Origin: Copromyces sp. CBS 386.78
Taxonomy: Eukaryota > Ascomycota > Sordariomycetes > Sordariales > Sordariaceae
Direction: 5' to 3'
Assembly: GCA_030685235.1 (NCBI GenBank)
Contig: MU839178.1
Location: 1 to 64,000, forward strand
Length of the DNA stretch: 64,000 nucleotides
Under the pieces are notes generated by a model. It was not told the DNA's origin. It saw only the letters and a list, made by a program, of their open reading frames with translations, and searched no databases. The translations under genes and the position numbers were made by a program. Positions 47,260-59,405 of the stretch are shown here, one piece after another (positions within the stretch are counted from its first letter, which is position 1; each line of letters begins with the position of its first letter).

Positions 47260-47644
47260 TATACAGTTGACGCTAACATGTTATGTTTGTTGTGCCGATA
47301 TGTCAGTAAACCATTTCTAACTTTCCAACTCCCTTTCCGTTCTAACAAATATCCAAACAACCAAATAACCAAGTTGACCGAAACGATGACGCGAACAAAT
47401 ATGCAAAATGTACAGTTATCTCTCTCCTCTCCTTCTCTCACCTTCACTCTCCCTCTCCCCTCTCCCCTCTTCTCCCTCCTTCTTCAAACCTTCCAAGTTT
47501 CCCACCACAACAAATGACACGTAAAGTTTTGTACAAGAAGCGAAAAACCAGTTCCAGTTGCACCATTCTAGTCCCAGGACACCCTTCTATCCCACAATCT
47601 GCACTGCACTGCACTGCACTGCACCAACTTCCCTCCCCCACTCA
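47260..47644. other. 3' region of the Pro-rich gene with (CTGCA)n
   Basis: It is T/C-rich with a five-unit CTGCA run at 47599-47623 just beyond the stop codon. No gene is seen. Confidence 0.55.
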
Positions 47645-50600
47645 CTAAATCATCCCAGTCCCAAACCCATCCACCAACCTCGGGTTCGGCACAGGCGGCC
47701 GTTCCGGCGCCCTCTGCTTCGGCTGCTTAACGCTCAAACCCCTCGCCACACCAATGCCCAACACCCTTGCTACCTCCTCCGGATCCGCTGCATCGTCCGG
47801 GCCACCACCAAGCAGGGGCGTCTGTGCCCTACTCGGTGCCCGAGGCGGATGTTGGCCAAAGATGGGAGTCATAGGCGGTGGTCTATGCGCGCCCAATGCC
47901 GTTGAGGGTCTCGTACCTACGCCTCCTGTGCCTGTGCCGTCTTCGTTGTAAAGCCCGTCCAAGGTACCGTCGATTGCGGGCGTCGTGGCCCTGCGGAGGG
48001 GCGGGGTGTAGGGACTTTGTTCGTTGCCGTCGTGGTGCGAGGGTGGAGTGGTGTTGCTACGCGAGTCGGCGTCGGAATTGAAGTTGAAGTTGAGCGGCGC
48101 GGGGATGTGGGGCCTGTTGAGGGTTGAAGAGCGGGGAGCGGGCTTCAGGGGGGAGACGATGGTGGGGCCGGGACCGTTCATGGAGTCTGGGGTAGGAGGG
48201 CCCGTGGTGGTGACGGAGGGCGCGGCAGTCGGGCCGCCGAAGGTGGAGCTGGGGCTGAGGTTTTGGCTTGGGACAGAAGAGGCCAGTTGAGGGCCGAAGT
48301 CGAAGTTGAAGCCGGCGTTGGCGAGTGGGCTGGCGGCGGGTCGGTACGGTTCCGGGTCGGGAGTCAGGGCCGGGGTTGGCGGGTTGATGTCACGTCGTGG
48401 AGGGGGATGCCAGAGCTGCGGTGTGTTGGATCGCTGGGGCGAGTTGAAGGTGCTGCTGTCGGCAGTGCCCGGGTACGGAGAGCTCATGTTGCCGCCGGTT
48501 GTGGATGCCGTGTCTGATCGCCCTGGGCGAGAAACGGGTGTCGATCGACCGCTGAACAGGCTGTACTCTTCGAGAGCAGGACGGCGAGTCCTGAAAGCGG
48601 CTGCCGGTGGTGCTCCTCTTCTCGGGGTTGGCATTCCATAGCCGCTACCGCCCGCACTGCTGAATGATCCAGGATGGTCACTGATGATGGGCGTCTCGGG
48701 ATCGTCCTTGGCAATCGGAGTTGGTGGGTCTTCTGCTGTCGGTGACTCGGAAAACATGTCGGCGATCATCGGGTTCGTGTTGCTGGTCTTTGTCGGCGTA
48801 CGCAGCGGCGCTGGTTGGATCGATGACAGAATCGGCTCGTCGTCGTCTTCGTCCTCCGACAGATGCAACTGGCTATAAATGCTGCTAGCGGAGCTCAGGC
48901 TCTTGTCGTCAAAGCTGCGTTGCTGGTCGTCGAGGCTTCGTCCTTTCTGAGCGCCAATGAGGCTTCGCTCTAGCTCTTCGATCTTCATCGAAAGACTGTG
49001 TCTTCGTGGGGAGATGATGGTTAGGGTGTCACGTCTCGCTCCGAGAGTCTTGATAATCGGCCTGGAGAAAATCGAGTCATCGTCGTCGAGCAGGTGCTCA
49101 GCGATGGATTCCGGGGGCGATGGCGAGTTGCTCCTGGTTTCGGCCTCGGAGACAGTCGTCGGTGACAGGACGGTATCCGGCTTGGAAACAGTTCTCGGAC
49201 TTGCTTCTTCCTCCTGGCTATGTTTGACTGGGCTAGGAGTCTTCACCGCAGGACTTTGAGGACGGCTATTTGAACCGGGAATCTGCAGGCGTGGGAGATC
49301 CCCCAAAGTTGCATGTCCGTGCGGCAGAGGACCACGGGTATTCATGCCTGGCTGTTGAGGAAGAGGCTTGTTCGGCGCAGTAAGAGGTGTAGGTCCACCA
49401 GGCTGCTGAGGAAGCGGCTTGTTTGGCGGAGGGAGCGGCTTGTTGTTAGGCGCAGAAAGTGGCGTAGGGCCAGCATGCGGAGGGGCTTGGGCCAGAGATC
49501 CCTGACGCGGAGGTCCTTGGCGGGGAGATCCTTGAGGAGGGTGGCCACGAAGAAGTCCAGGACGCAGAGGTCCCGGAGGCCCATGAGGGGGACCATGCGG
49601 GGGACCATGAGGGCCAGGGTGAGGACCAGGCTGGTGAGGCCCATGGGGAGGAGGCCCGCGTGGAGGTCCATGAGGAGGAGGAGTCCCACGATAAGGAGCG
49701 CCATGTGGAGATCCATGTTGAGGAGGTCCCTGGTGAGGAGATCCTTGGCGGGGAGTGCCCTGGGGAGGAATGCCATTGCGAGGCGGTCCCTGGCGTGGCG
49801 GTCCTCGGTTGGGTGTCCCCGGGTGAGGAGGTCCCTGATGCGGCATCGGTCCTCTGTAAGGCGGTCCTTGGCGCGGAGGTCCCGGATGAGGCCCTTGGTG
49901 AGGCCCTTGGTGAGGTCCGGGATGGGGCCCTGGGTGAGGAGGGCCTTGGGGACCGGGTCCACGGGGTCCTGGAGGTCCTGTGCGAGGTCCAGGTGGGTGT
50001 GGGAGGCCATGCGTGGGTGGTCCATGGCGAGGAGGACCATGGCCATGGGCCGGGAAAGGGCGGGGTGGGCCGTTAGGACCGTTGGGGCCATTCATAGGCA
50101 TGCCACCTCGGCTACCGGGTCTCTGATCAATGTTACCACGGAAGATTGGCGCGGGACCGCCCGGTCCATCGCGCAATCCACCTCGACTTGCAGGTCTTTC
50201 GTCGATGTTACCTCGAAACACCGGTCCAGGGCCACCAGGCCCGCTGTGCATTCCTCCTCTGCTACTCGGTCTTTCGTCGATGTTTCCTCTGAACACTGGG
50301 CTCGGCGGTCCATCCTGCATGCCGCCTCGGCTACTAGGTCTCTCGTCGATATTCTTCAGAACCGGGCCTGGCCCATTGAGAGGGTCAAGCGGAGACATAT
50401 AGTGAGGTCTCGCCAAAGGCTCAGTAGGCGACATCTCGTCCGAGAATTTTTCCTCGGCAACGTTCCGCTTGAGAACCTCCTGGTCTTTCGAAATCATCCC
50501 TAGCACGTCCTCCGCATCTTCGTCCGACTGAACCAGTCTCACGGTTGCCTCCACCTTCTCCTTCATCGGCGAGTAAATGACGTTGGCCCCCATGGGCGCA

Positions 50601-51170
50601 GGAAGATCCGTTGCAACCTGACTCAAAGGGGACCTGGGCGCAATAGGCGCGGTCGAGGCCTTCTTCATAATAGGAATTTCGGGAAGATCAGAATTGTCCC
50701 ACGGTTTGCTCTTGGCGTTTGCTGTTTGGGGGCGCGGCGACAGAACCGGGCCCGGGCCGTGTGCCAAGCTTGCCGAAGACCCATTCATGGCGCCGAACTT
50801 GGCGCGTAGGTTCATATCCGATGCATAGTGTTTGATGTCGGAATGGTTGTCGATCCGCGGGTCGGCGAGGTTGGACATGCTCGAGGTGGCCTGGTTTTGG
50901 GCGCCGATGCCGGGCGCATAGGGAGCGGTCCCAGGCGGAGGAAGAATCGGGGATGCCGCTGCATCGGATCGGTTGCTTTCGTTGGTGACGGTCCGTTGCA
51001 GGGATGCCGATTTCTCGGAATCCGCATAGCTGTTGTCCCCCACCGCTGCTCTTTCGGGCTTCCTGTTTGCGCCATCAGTATCGTTGTGGTCCGTTAGGGG
51101 GGTGGCGAGGGATGGAAGATGCGTACCCCTTCTTCTTGTCGCCGAACTTGATACCGAAAAGCGATACCAT
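47645..51170 (-). CDS. Large Pro/Gly-rich low-complexity protein (1153 aa)
   Basis: Function unknown. Exon 1 (51170-51127) gives MVSLFGIKFGDKKKG. A 64-nt intron with GTACGC donor, TACTGAT branch and AACAG joins it to exon 51062-47645 in exact phase. The long exon alone could start further upstream, but the spliced start gives a Lys-rich N-terminus with a better start context. Residues about 252-340 hold four tandem units headed NIDERPSSRGG, each followed by a Gly/Pro spacer and PVFRG. Residues about 340-540 are a collagen-like run of GPP[RH][QH]G hexamers. The rest is Ser/Pro-rich with scattered SPxR-type sites. No catalytic domain, signal peptide or membrane segment is seen. It may be a cytoskeletal or polarity scaffold, but that is only a guess from composition. 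Confidence 0.8.
49480..50100. repeat. Coding minisatellite: collagen-like GPP[RH][QH]G hexamers
   Basis: The DNA shows GAGGTCC/GGAGGC-type 9- and 18-nt periodicity on the plus strand, read on the minus as Gly-Pro-Pro-rich hexapeptides. The antisense frames are also open here, which is a consequence of the repeat, not extra genes. Confidence 0.8.
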
Positions 51171-54100
51171 TTTGAAGACAATAAACGAATGACTGGATCA
51201 ACGAATGATTTTAAGGTTTACAAGAAACACATTACTGCGCGAGAAGGATTGATTAGAATTGACGACCGACCAGTCGGCAAAGAGGAGAAGCTATCACCAA
51301 CCCAGCTGCCGTGATGACAATGTAAGATCACGTGTTCCTGGGTAGGTGAAGCACCAGGTGTGACGGAAAATAACGTTGTTGCTGATCAAAAGAATTGTCT
51401 ATAAAAGGCCCATGTCGACGGGAAAATAGAATTGTGTACGGTATAGTGTTCAAAATGGGTGAGGTCTGGCGACTTTGGTCCCGATGTTGCTGTCCTCTAG
51501 GGGCGCTGACTGAATATCCAAATGACTAGTACGAACGAGTGTCTTTTCGTTTCTCGGCGTCGTTGCGCGATCCGGGCGCGGGAGTGTTGTAAAATGAAGG
51601 TGGTGTGGTGTGGTCGCAGGGACGGTGGTGGGCAAGATTCGATCTTGTGTTGGGATGCGACGACAGAGTAAGGAGAATTAAAAGACAGAAGAAAAAACGA
51701 GTGATCAGATACCCAAATGGGTAGTTGTGAAAAGAGAGTGACAGGAGAGAAAGACGGACGATAAACACAGGCAGGCTGCTATCCGTCAAACCACCAACCA
51801 CCTTGCGGGTGACAGGGATGGGAAGGGAAGCGGGAGACGAAAGCAAAAAGAGGCAAAGAAATGAAAAAGGAAGAAAAGAAGGCCGCTGTTCGCTTGTTTC
51901 GAGGCGTCGTGAGGTATTTGGGAATTGGGCCCGTCGCGTGGGTGGAGCCGATGGGGCCAAACAGGGGGGACTGAGGTGTTCGCTTTTTCCCCTAGCGTCT
52001 TTCTTGCCCAGGGGTAATTTATTCTGTACAGCTTCCACTACCACTTCCCTAACCGTCCGAGAATAGAAATGAAACGGGATCCAATGTTATTAAATACCTA
52101 AGGTACTTGGGACAGCATCAGTAGACCAGCAGAAGGGTAAAGTACGGTAGCAATCCGTCCGCTGGCACATTCTCCATATTGAAGCTCTCCCGAAGCTCTC
52201 CCGCTTTCCCTCCCGTCCACGTCCAGTCTATTTATTTTATTCTCGACGGGTTCGTTTTGCTTTGTCTTTTGATGTCGCGCAGACAGAACCCCGCGCGCAA
52301 CCAGCCGAACATGCCTGTCGCAAACTGCTTGTGTGTGCAACCGATACGACGGATGTGCCTGAACGATCGTCAGGGGTACGCCAACGGAAATGACGTCCGC
52401 TCCCCTGGTTCGAGACTGGCCCGGGCCGTTGACCGTTCGTCTGACAGGTGTCTTTTGTCTCGTCTGTTCGGTTTTCATCCCTTCCAGAAGCCGTCAACAA
52501 CACATCAGTTGGGATAGGGTTGATCTCCAGCTGGGGTTGTTGACAGACGGGAATCTCGATGCCGCACGTGTAATGACCTTGGACCTGTCTGTCTCCATCA
52601 CTGACATATTTCTCCAATTTCATTTGATTGGGTTTGGGAATCGTGGAGTTTGGTGATGTCAGTTAAAGTTGTGCTATTCAGGCTTCCCAAGTACGCGGTA
52701 CACCGATCAACATGCGACGATTTCGGTACTTGCCCATTCGCATTAACATTCCTGATTGACACCGCGCACGTGGAAAGATGCTTCACATCAGGCACATCAC
52801 CTTCTCCCCTTGCAGGGAGTGCCTGATTTGGTAGGTTGGCGCTCGGGCGGGGGAAGCATGGCATGGCATGAGCCAGAAACCAAACAGCGGGCTGTGGTTT
52901 CCCGGACCCAAGGTGCCACTGCCCTTCTGGAAGCTGACCAGCAAACAATTCTCGTGGGGGAGGGGAAACGACAGCTTGAGGCGTTGTTGTGGACGTTGCC
53001 AAGGTCAGCTTCTCTTCAAATTGTTTGCGTGCGACTCTCGCACTGTTTCTCTCCGTTCTCTTGGGGTTATCGCAAGACCGATCAAAATGGCAGCGCATTG
53101 AGCAGAGTGCAGACACAGAGCAGAGATCGAGATTTTGCCCTGGATATGTTTGCCAAAACTTGGTGATCTTACATGGGTGTGAAACTTGGAACCCGACCAA
53201 GTCTGTGACTTTGATTTTGCTGGGCCATTGTGAGAATGGGATTGACTTTTATGCGATGGTCAAGCTGTTTCCTGATTCATTTTCCCCCTTTCCAACAAGA
53301 AAATGTTGATGTTGATTCCTAATTGCTCGATGTGCCAAGACCAAAACACTGCCAGTGGTCTTTTCATGCACCTCGCTGTCTCTTCACCAATGGCCATATC
53401 CTCTCACGCAACCTTTGCAGGAACAAGTTGCAACATAAGCTCCGTTTCCCATTCAATATAGCACATACGACCATAGATGGTAGAAAACTCGGGATCCCGT
53501 CCGCTCTCCCATAGATAAGCTACCAATCGCCAGACTAGTAGTTGGGTCGGTGACGACCAGCGAATCCCTGGTGTTGTATGTTTTCTTGATCCTCCTTTCC
53601 TATTTTGCCAGTTTCCTGTCTCTTTTGTCACATACACTATTCGTATTTCTTTTCAAGAAAATGGGAGCGTTGATTCTTGATGTGGTCGTGGTCGTGATCG
53701 TAACCTGCTCCTAGTCCACTGTGAGAAGGAGCAATTGGAGTTGGTTCGAATGGTGGCGAGTGGGCTCTCAAGTGGTAAGGAAGGAGTGGTCGTTCAATGA
53801 TCAAAGGAAGAGGCAGTTACGCCCAGGTCTTATCGCTGCCCCTCGTCTTGTTTCCCGTTCCCTCACGTGTCCTGCTTCCCTCCACTAGTCTCTCTCCTGT
53901 ACGTGAGGTACTAGGTATGTAGTCTCTCATGATAGACGTGCTCCGAATTCATCAGCCGCCAATTTTACCGTCTCTGGTCGGTGGCCCCGCCACCACACGG
54001 GGCGCACTCGCAATTCGAGGCATACATTGAGAAAAGCAACTTCCAAGTGAGTATCGAATCCCAATTCCTGGGGTATCAAAACGCCAGACATTAAGTACCT

Positions 54101-54249
54101 AGAAAAATGTCAAATAGCCCCAAGATCCATGTTTCCCCGTTAAAATCAACCATGACTTCGTTAACACCTAGAAAGACAAGCAAATATTTCTACCCCAACC
54201 ATATTCCGCACCATAAATCAACCCACAGGTCCCCTTTCCCTCGTCTCAT
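51171..54249. other. Intergenic, no supported gene
   Basis: About 3 kb contains the promoter of the Pro-rich gene and the 3' side of the MFS gene. Frames of 172 (51526-52044) and 200 codons (52598-53200) on the minus strand look random. No repeats or RNA genes stand out. Confidence 0.45.
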
Positions 54250-56286
54250 CTACACCTCTTCACCTCCATCTCCTTCCCCCATCCTCGCCTTCCCACCTTT
54301 CCCATCCCCAACCCTCACAACCCAAACCAACCCACTCGCCCCCGCCAACAGTCCCCCCGCCATCCAAAACGGTAATCCCACCCACCCCCCTCCCCTCCTC
54401 AGCCCTTCACTCATCCCCTCCGCCAACACCGGCCCAGCAACCATGATCCCCACCATCTCCAGCCATCCCACCACTGAGTTGACAAGACCCATGTGTTGTT
54501 CGTCCACCAAAGCATTCAACAAGCTTCTTATAGTTGAGCCAAGTCCGCTGCCAAGGGCGAAGAGGACCATGCCCGCTGTGAGAGAGGAGCGAGAGGAGGC
54601 GAGGGCGATGAGGAGACAGCCTGAGGTGAGGAGGAGCGAGGAGGTGCGGGCTAGTGCGAGGTCTTTTTTGAGGGCAGAAAGGGGGGCAAGATGGAATCGT
54701 GTTCTTCCGGATGTAGAGGTACCACTACCTGAGCCTGAGGTACCTCTACCAAAAAGAGGCAGAGGGGAGGTACCAAGCAGGAGCGAGGAAACAAAAGGCA
54801 GAATAACTAGGAGGGTAATCAGCGAAGTAGAGTGTGGGATGGTAAGCAAGTAAGAAGCTTCGGACCAGGTGTAGCCGAAACGCTTGGTGGCGTATTGGAG
54901 AAGCAGGGCTTGGGCGTATTTGCCGATGACGACGAGGCCGAGGGCGAGGGCGAGTATGCAGATTTTTCTGTTGTTGTTTGTGGCGAGGAAGTGGGTGAGC
55001 GAGTGGAGGGTTGTGGTGAGGCGATGGTGGACTGTGGGCTGAGGTGGGGAAAGGCGGGAAAGCGGTGATGGGGAGGATGAGATCATGGGTTTGTCGATAT
55101 CTTCGTCGTCTGTGGGAAGACGGGTTGGGATATTATTGTCGTTGTCGAGCCGTTTCGTTGATGAAGAAGCTTGCGCTTTCAGGTGTCGAGTTTCGGGGAA
55201 GATGAGGGTAGTAACAGCTGCGAGGGTTATGAGGCCCAGAGAGAGGAGGAGGGGAATCCATGGGCTTTTGACCATGAGCGAACCGGCTATGGGCCCGGAA
55301 ATCATGCGCGCTGTGAGGTAGGTGGCGTGCATCTGGAAGAAGAGGGTGGCTCGCTCGGCGATGGGGACGATGTCGGATATGAAGGTGTAGAGCATGGCTG
55401 CGATGATGCCGCCGCCTCCGCCGATGCTGATGTGTTGGCTTCGGTCAGACCAGGATACTTCATCAACTCAGGCCAGGGCTTAGGGAGTGGACTTACAGCA
55501 GAAACGAAGAGGTAAGCCAAACTGTCCATATCGGAAAGATATTCGGCAAGAACACTATCAAACGCTCGCTTGTAAGTCATAAGCCACCCACCACCAAAGC
55601 CGAAGGTCAGACATACGAATAGTAGCCAACGCAAACATCTGAAACATAGCCCCCGACATCGCCAGCGAAAGCACCGGTCTTCGGCCCCATTTATCGGACA
55701 GTATGCCAAACGGTACCGTCATGAGGATGCTTGGGATGCAGTCAAAGGTGGCCTGCCACCCTTGCAACATGGCCAAGTAACTCTGAACATCTTCTTCCTT
55801 GCATACCGGATTATCGCTTAGAAGGATGCTCGCCGTGTTATTTGCGAATCCCGAGACCATATCCGGATGAAAGTTGCGACAAATAATGCTCTCTTCCACA
55901 GCGTTGGTTGGTGGCACACTTAGCGCAACGCTGAGCTCTAGGAGGAACATGGCGCCGAGACATAGCGGGATGATCTTGGGCTTTAGCCGCCTTCTTCGCG
56001 CCTCGAGTAGGGAGTTATACTGTTCTTGGTCTGCATCGTTGTAGGCGTTGTTGACATTGGAATCGACGGCGGTATCGGTAGACGACGTGGCGATGGTATC
56101 TGCTCTTCCACGTGTGGTGTAAGTGATCCGGGGATTCTCGACGATATCGATGACGGCGTAGCTGAGTTCTGGAACGGGGGATTGTAACAAGAGGGTGGAT
56201 CCATTTGTGGAAAAAGACGAAGGTGAAGAAGCTCGTTGCTGACCTAGTACCACCCCTTCCTCTTCCAAATCTCTGCATGAAGCCAT
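54250..56286 (-). CDS. Major facilitator superfamily transporter (634 aa)
   Basis: This is a proton-driven membrane transporter of the DHA1-like type; substrate unknown. Exons on the minus strand are 56286-55617, 55554-55497 and 55426-54250. Intron donors are GTATGT and GTAAGT, and the frame closes exactly. Splicing restores LFLPNIFPIWTVWL and LIGGGGGIIAAMLYTFISD, segments that no single frame shows. The MFS loop 2-3 signature is GILSDKWGRRPVL near residue 200. The N-terminal 110 residues are polar. A large extracellular loop with two Cys follows the first membrane helix. A long Ser/Pro-rich cytosolic loop lies between helices 6 and 7 (near 330-380). A Ser/Gly-rich insert follows near 470. 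The C-terminal half has GMVLFALGSGLGSTIRSLLN and NSVVGWLEMVGIMVAGPVL. Confidence 0.88.
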
Positions 56287-58415
56287 TTGAAGTAGCTAGT
56301 AGTGAGATCAAGATATGGAGGAGACGGCATAGGTTAGTCAGTGAATTCAGATGCTAGTTGACGTTCCAAAAATTCAGATATGGTAGCGGATAGGCAAGTA
56401 GGGGGATAACAGGATCATTTTAAGAGCACTGGGGGAACAGCTTCAGACTACATGCATACCTAATGAACAGCTTGAATTTCGGGTACGGTGACCAGAACTT
56501 TGAGTAGTATGGTACCGTGAGCAACTACCTGGGACAAGGCGTCGTACTCGTGATAGGGTATCCTATGTTCACACTGCACCCTAACCAACCCCGGATCCGT
56601 CGTGTAGGGCAATAAGTGGCAGATAACGAGTGATCGAATCAAGGTTCGGGATATCACTCAGGATGTGGCCGCCCAAAAGGGTGTGGTGTTAGGGACCCAC
56701 GGTTTGAGGCACAGCATACACACAGCGGACGTATATGCTGTACCTGAAGATAGAGATAAACGAGTTACTCGGCGGTGTATCGGTCGTGGGCCATAGAAGT
56801 GATGGAACTCGTGATGAACCTTGCTCCTAGTGAGAGTATGGGAAGATTGAACAGAACAGAACTGAGTGGAGAGGAAATAGTATACTTTGGCCTTGCGCCT
56901 ATTTTGCGCCTCACTTGCCCCAGGGATCTTCGTGACTATTAGGTCATCCTGTTTGAGGTAAGATCCTGTGCCTTTGGCCCAAAGTTTCAACGTGGATGAC
57001 AGGATCTAAGACACTTGGCGTGTTCCCAGTACCCCTCGGTATAATGTTTCAGTCAGTCTTCTAAACTCGGGCTAGAGTTCATCTGACACTTATCGAGATC
57101 AGTGCTGGGATGGGGTTTTGGAGGGGCGGGCTGAGCCTAGTCATAACCCGCGCAAGATGAAATCTTGATAATAACCTGGATGTCTACACCCAGCAAAGGG
57201 AGAGCTTGTACTTAACCAAGTCTGGGGGCAGTGGGGCCTGAGCAGACAAATTCTGGCAGTGAATCCGTGCATAACACCCATTCCCATCATCCTTTGGGTC
57301 AGTGGGTATCCACGTGGTGTATCTCAACGCTGTCTCACCCATGGTTCCACAGCCGTTCGTCTATGAGCAGGCATCCAGTCTGGTGTTGCTCATTGGACAC
57401 TAAAAGAGCAGCACTGAGCCCGGCAGGCAAGAAGCTCTTGAACCAGTCGCTGTTGAGGATGAAGACTGGAGTGAGAGTGATGGCTAACAGCCACAGTCCG
57501 TCATTCGGTTCGGATCTGGTAACCCAAGGCGTAAAGTGGAAGTGTCAGAAACCACATGGATACGAATAAGAGGGCATTCGAGAGGCTTTGCCCTACACAC
57601 CTTGTCCCTTCAAACATGACCTTCCGAATCACAGCATCATGTGTTGAAGGTACGTGCGGTAGATAGGCGCGAAAAGATAGAAAAGAGGCGCCGCCTATCT
57701 GTTGTTTGTTCCGAGAGGCGCCTTAAAGGTGGGTAACGTGGGCCATGAGCTGCCCTATCATGGGATTAGTTATGCGTGATTGGTCAGGGAATTGTATTTG
57801 ACCAATCACGTAGGATGAATCAGCACAAGGACAAACCTCGCAACCGTGGATGATGAGGTTATAGACTTACCTTACCCATTTTGTAGGCAGCGAATCGTGC
57901 TCATTCCAGACTTTCCCGAGTTAATATCGATGCGTATACCCCCGATTCCCGTTGGGTTTCTGATGATTCTCGCTCCGAGACAGACAACTCATCACACAGA
58001 TGCTGTTCCACATTTCGTATGAGCGAGGCCCATGGAATTTTCGCCAGAAATGGATTGAAATGAGCAAAGAAGTCCTTCCAGAAGTGATGTGATCGGATCT
58101 GCTCGACCGGCCCCGCGATTGACAGTGTGCTTACCTATCGTGTTGGTTGGTCGGGTCGGGTCATGCACCCTGGTCAAACACCTCTACCGAAGGAAGGCAC
58201 TCCCGATCGCTGTGGATGGATGTTTCAGGGGGCAGCCCCACTGATGACACGGCACCAACCGCCATCCGCTCTGTTCTCCCCCGCGCCGCCACCATCTCCA
58301 ACTTTCCCAGTGGTCCTGGGGTAACGCAGAGGTTCATCCGCTTTGCTCAGCTGTTGATATCAGACGAACCTGAAGAAACCTGCTGGTGGTTACCAGTGCT
58401 GAATTACTTCAAAGA
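56287..58415. other. Intergenic with CCAAT inverted repeat
   Basis: It holds the promoters of the MFS gene and of the YSA1-like gene, which are divergent. Besides the inverted repeat at 57775-57810 there is a GATAGGCG/CGCCTATC hairpin near 57660-57705 with two GAGGCGCC boxes. No gene is supported. Confidence 0.5.
57775..57810. promoter_or_regulatory. Perfect 12-bp inverted repeat containing two CCAAT boxes
   Basis: CGTGATTGGTCA at 57775-57786 is the exact complement of TGACCAATCACG at 57799-57810. Each arm contains a CCAAT core, in opposite orientations. It sits about 600 bp upstream of the YSA1-like start codon. It may bind the CCAAT-binding (HAP) complex. Confidence 0.5.
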
Positions 58416-59307
58416 ATGTCGCAAGGCAAAGCCAGAGTCATCTCTACCGAGCTCCTGGTGAGTGAATTGGCCCCATTGACAACACCAAACCCATGCTGAC
58501 CATCAAGCATAGCCCAACAGTGAGGCCGAGTGGAAGAGACTAGTCAAGTGAGTCTTTGTTCAGCTGGTACAAGAGTAACACAAACGCTGTTTACGGTACC
58601 TTGCATGCCCTTGCGGTCACGATACTTACCAGTTCCTCCCAGGACAACCTACATCGGCCAGGATGGCGTCACCCGGACATGGGAACACGCGGAGCGGACC
58701 ACTCGTCCCAAGGGCAGCGACTTTGATGGTGTGAGCATCATTGCTATTCTTGAGAAGGACACTGGTAGGTTTCTTTCGTTCGAGGTGGAGTTCGTCATGG
58801 CTGATGACAAGTCTAACACCATTCTACCTCGTAGGCCGCGAGATTCTTCTCGAGAGGCAATATCGTCCGCCTCTTGATAAGATTTGCATCGAGCTTCCAG
58901 CTGGTTTGGTAGACAAAGGGGAAACGGCTGAACAGGCAGCTGTCCGGGAGCTCAAGGAGGAGACAGGCTATATTGCGCAAGCTGTGACGACGTCACCGAT
59001 TATGTTCAATGGTAAGGTGGTTCGTTAAGCTTTGGGTGTCGGATTTTCGTACGCTAACAGGTAGTCAGATCCCGGATTCTGTAACACAAATTTCAAGGTA
59101 GTCGAGGTCAGCGTGGACATGAGCCTGCCGGAGAACCAGAACTTGGAGCCCGAGCTCGAAGAAAACGAATTCATCGAGGTCTTCCACGTCAAGCTCGCCG
59201 ATTTGTGGGACGAATGTGTCAAATGGGAGGCTCAAGGGTATGCGCTTGATGCACGCCTGGCCAGTTTCGCTAAGGGGATTCAAATTGCGAAGAAATACGG
59301 ATTTTAA
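58416..59307 (+). CDS. ADP-ribose pyrophosphatase (Nudix hydrolase, YSA1/NUDT5 type), 204 aa
   Basis: It hydrolyses ADP-ribose and related ADP-sugars to AMP and a sugar phosphate in the cytosol. Exons are 58416-58457, 58513-58547, 58643-58764, 58835-59011 and 59069-59307; all junctions keep frame. The Nudix box is G-x5-E-x7-REL-x-EETG at residues about 90-112 (GLVDKGETAEQ, then AAVRELKEETGY). Before it come KTTYIGQDG, RTWEHAERTTRP and QYRPPLDKICIELPAG, and after it NDPGFCNTNFK and SLPENQNLEPELEENEFIE, all typical of YSA1. Length matches the family. The start MSQGKARVISTELL precedes a GTGAGT donor. It is convergent with a second Nudix gene 98 bp away. Confidence 0.92.
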
Positions 59308-59405
59308 GCGGGCCGTAGAGCGAGTGAAGACGAAGGCCAAGGCGTCGGCGTCCAGCATTATAGAAGGAAACCTGGCAGACGTAGGCTGCCCACTGGTGGG
59401 TTGAA

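Noticed and set aside
49342..50503. Long antisense open frames (249-396 codons) over the Pro-rich gene
   Set aside because: They arise from the triplet-phase repeat DNA and are made of Arg/Met or Leu/Asp repeats; they are shadows of the coding repeat.
52598..53200. Minus-strand frame of 200 codons
   Set aside because: No recognisable features and no fit with splice signals or neighbours.
54107..54853. Plus-strand frame of 248 codons
   Set aside because: It is the antisense of the last exon of the MFS transporter.
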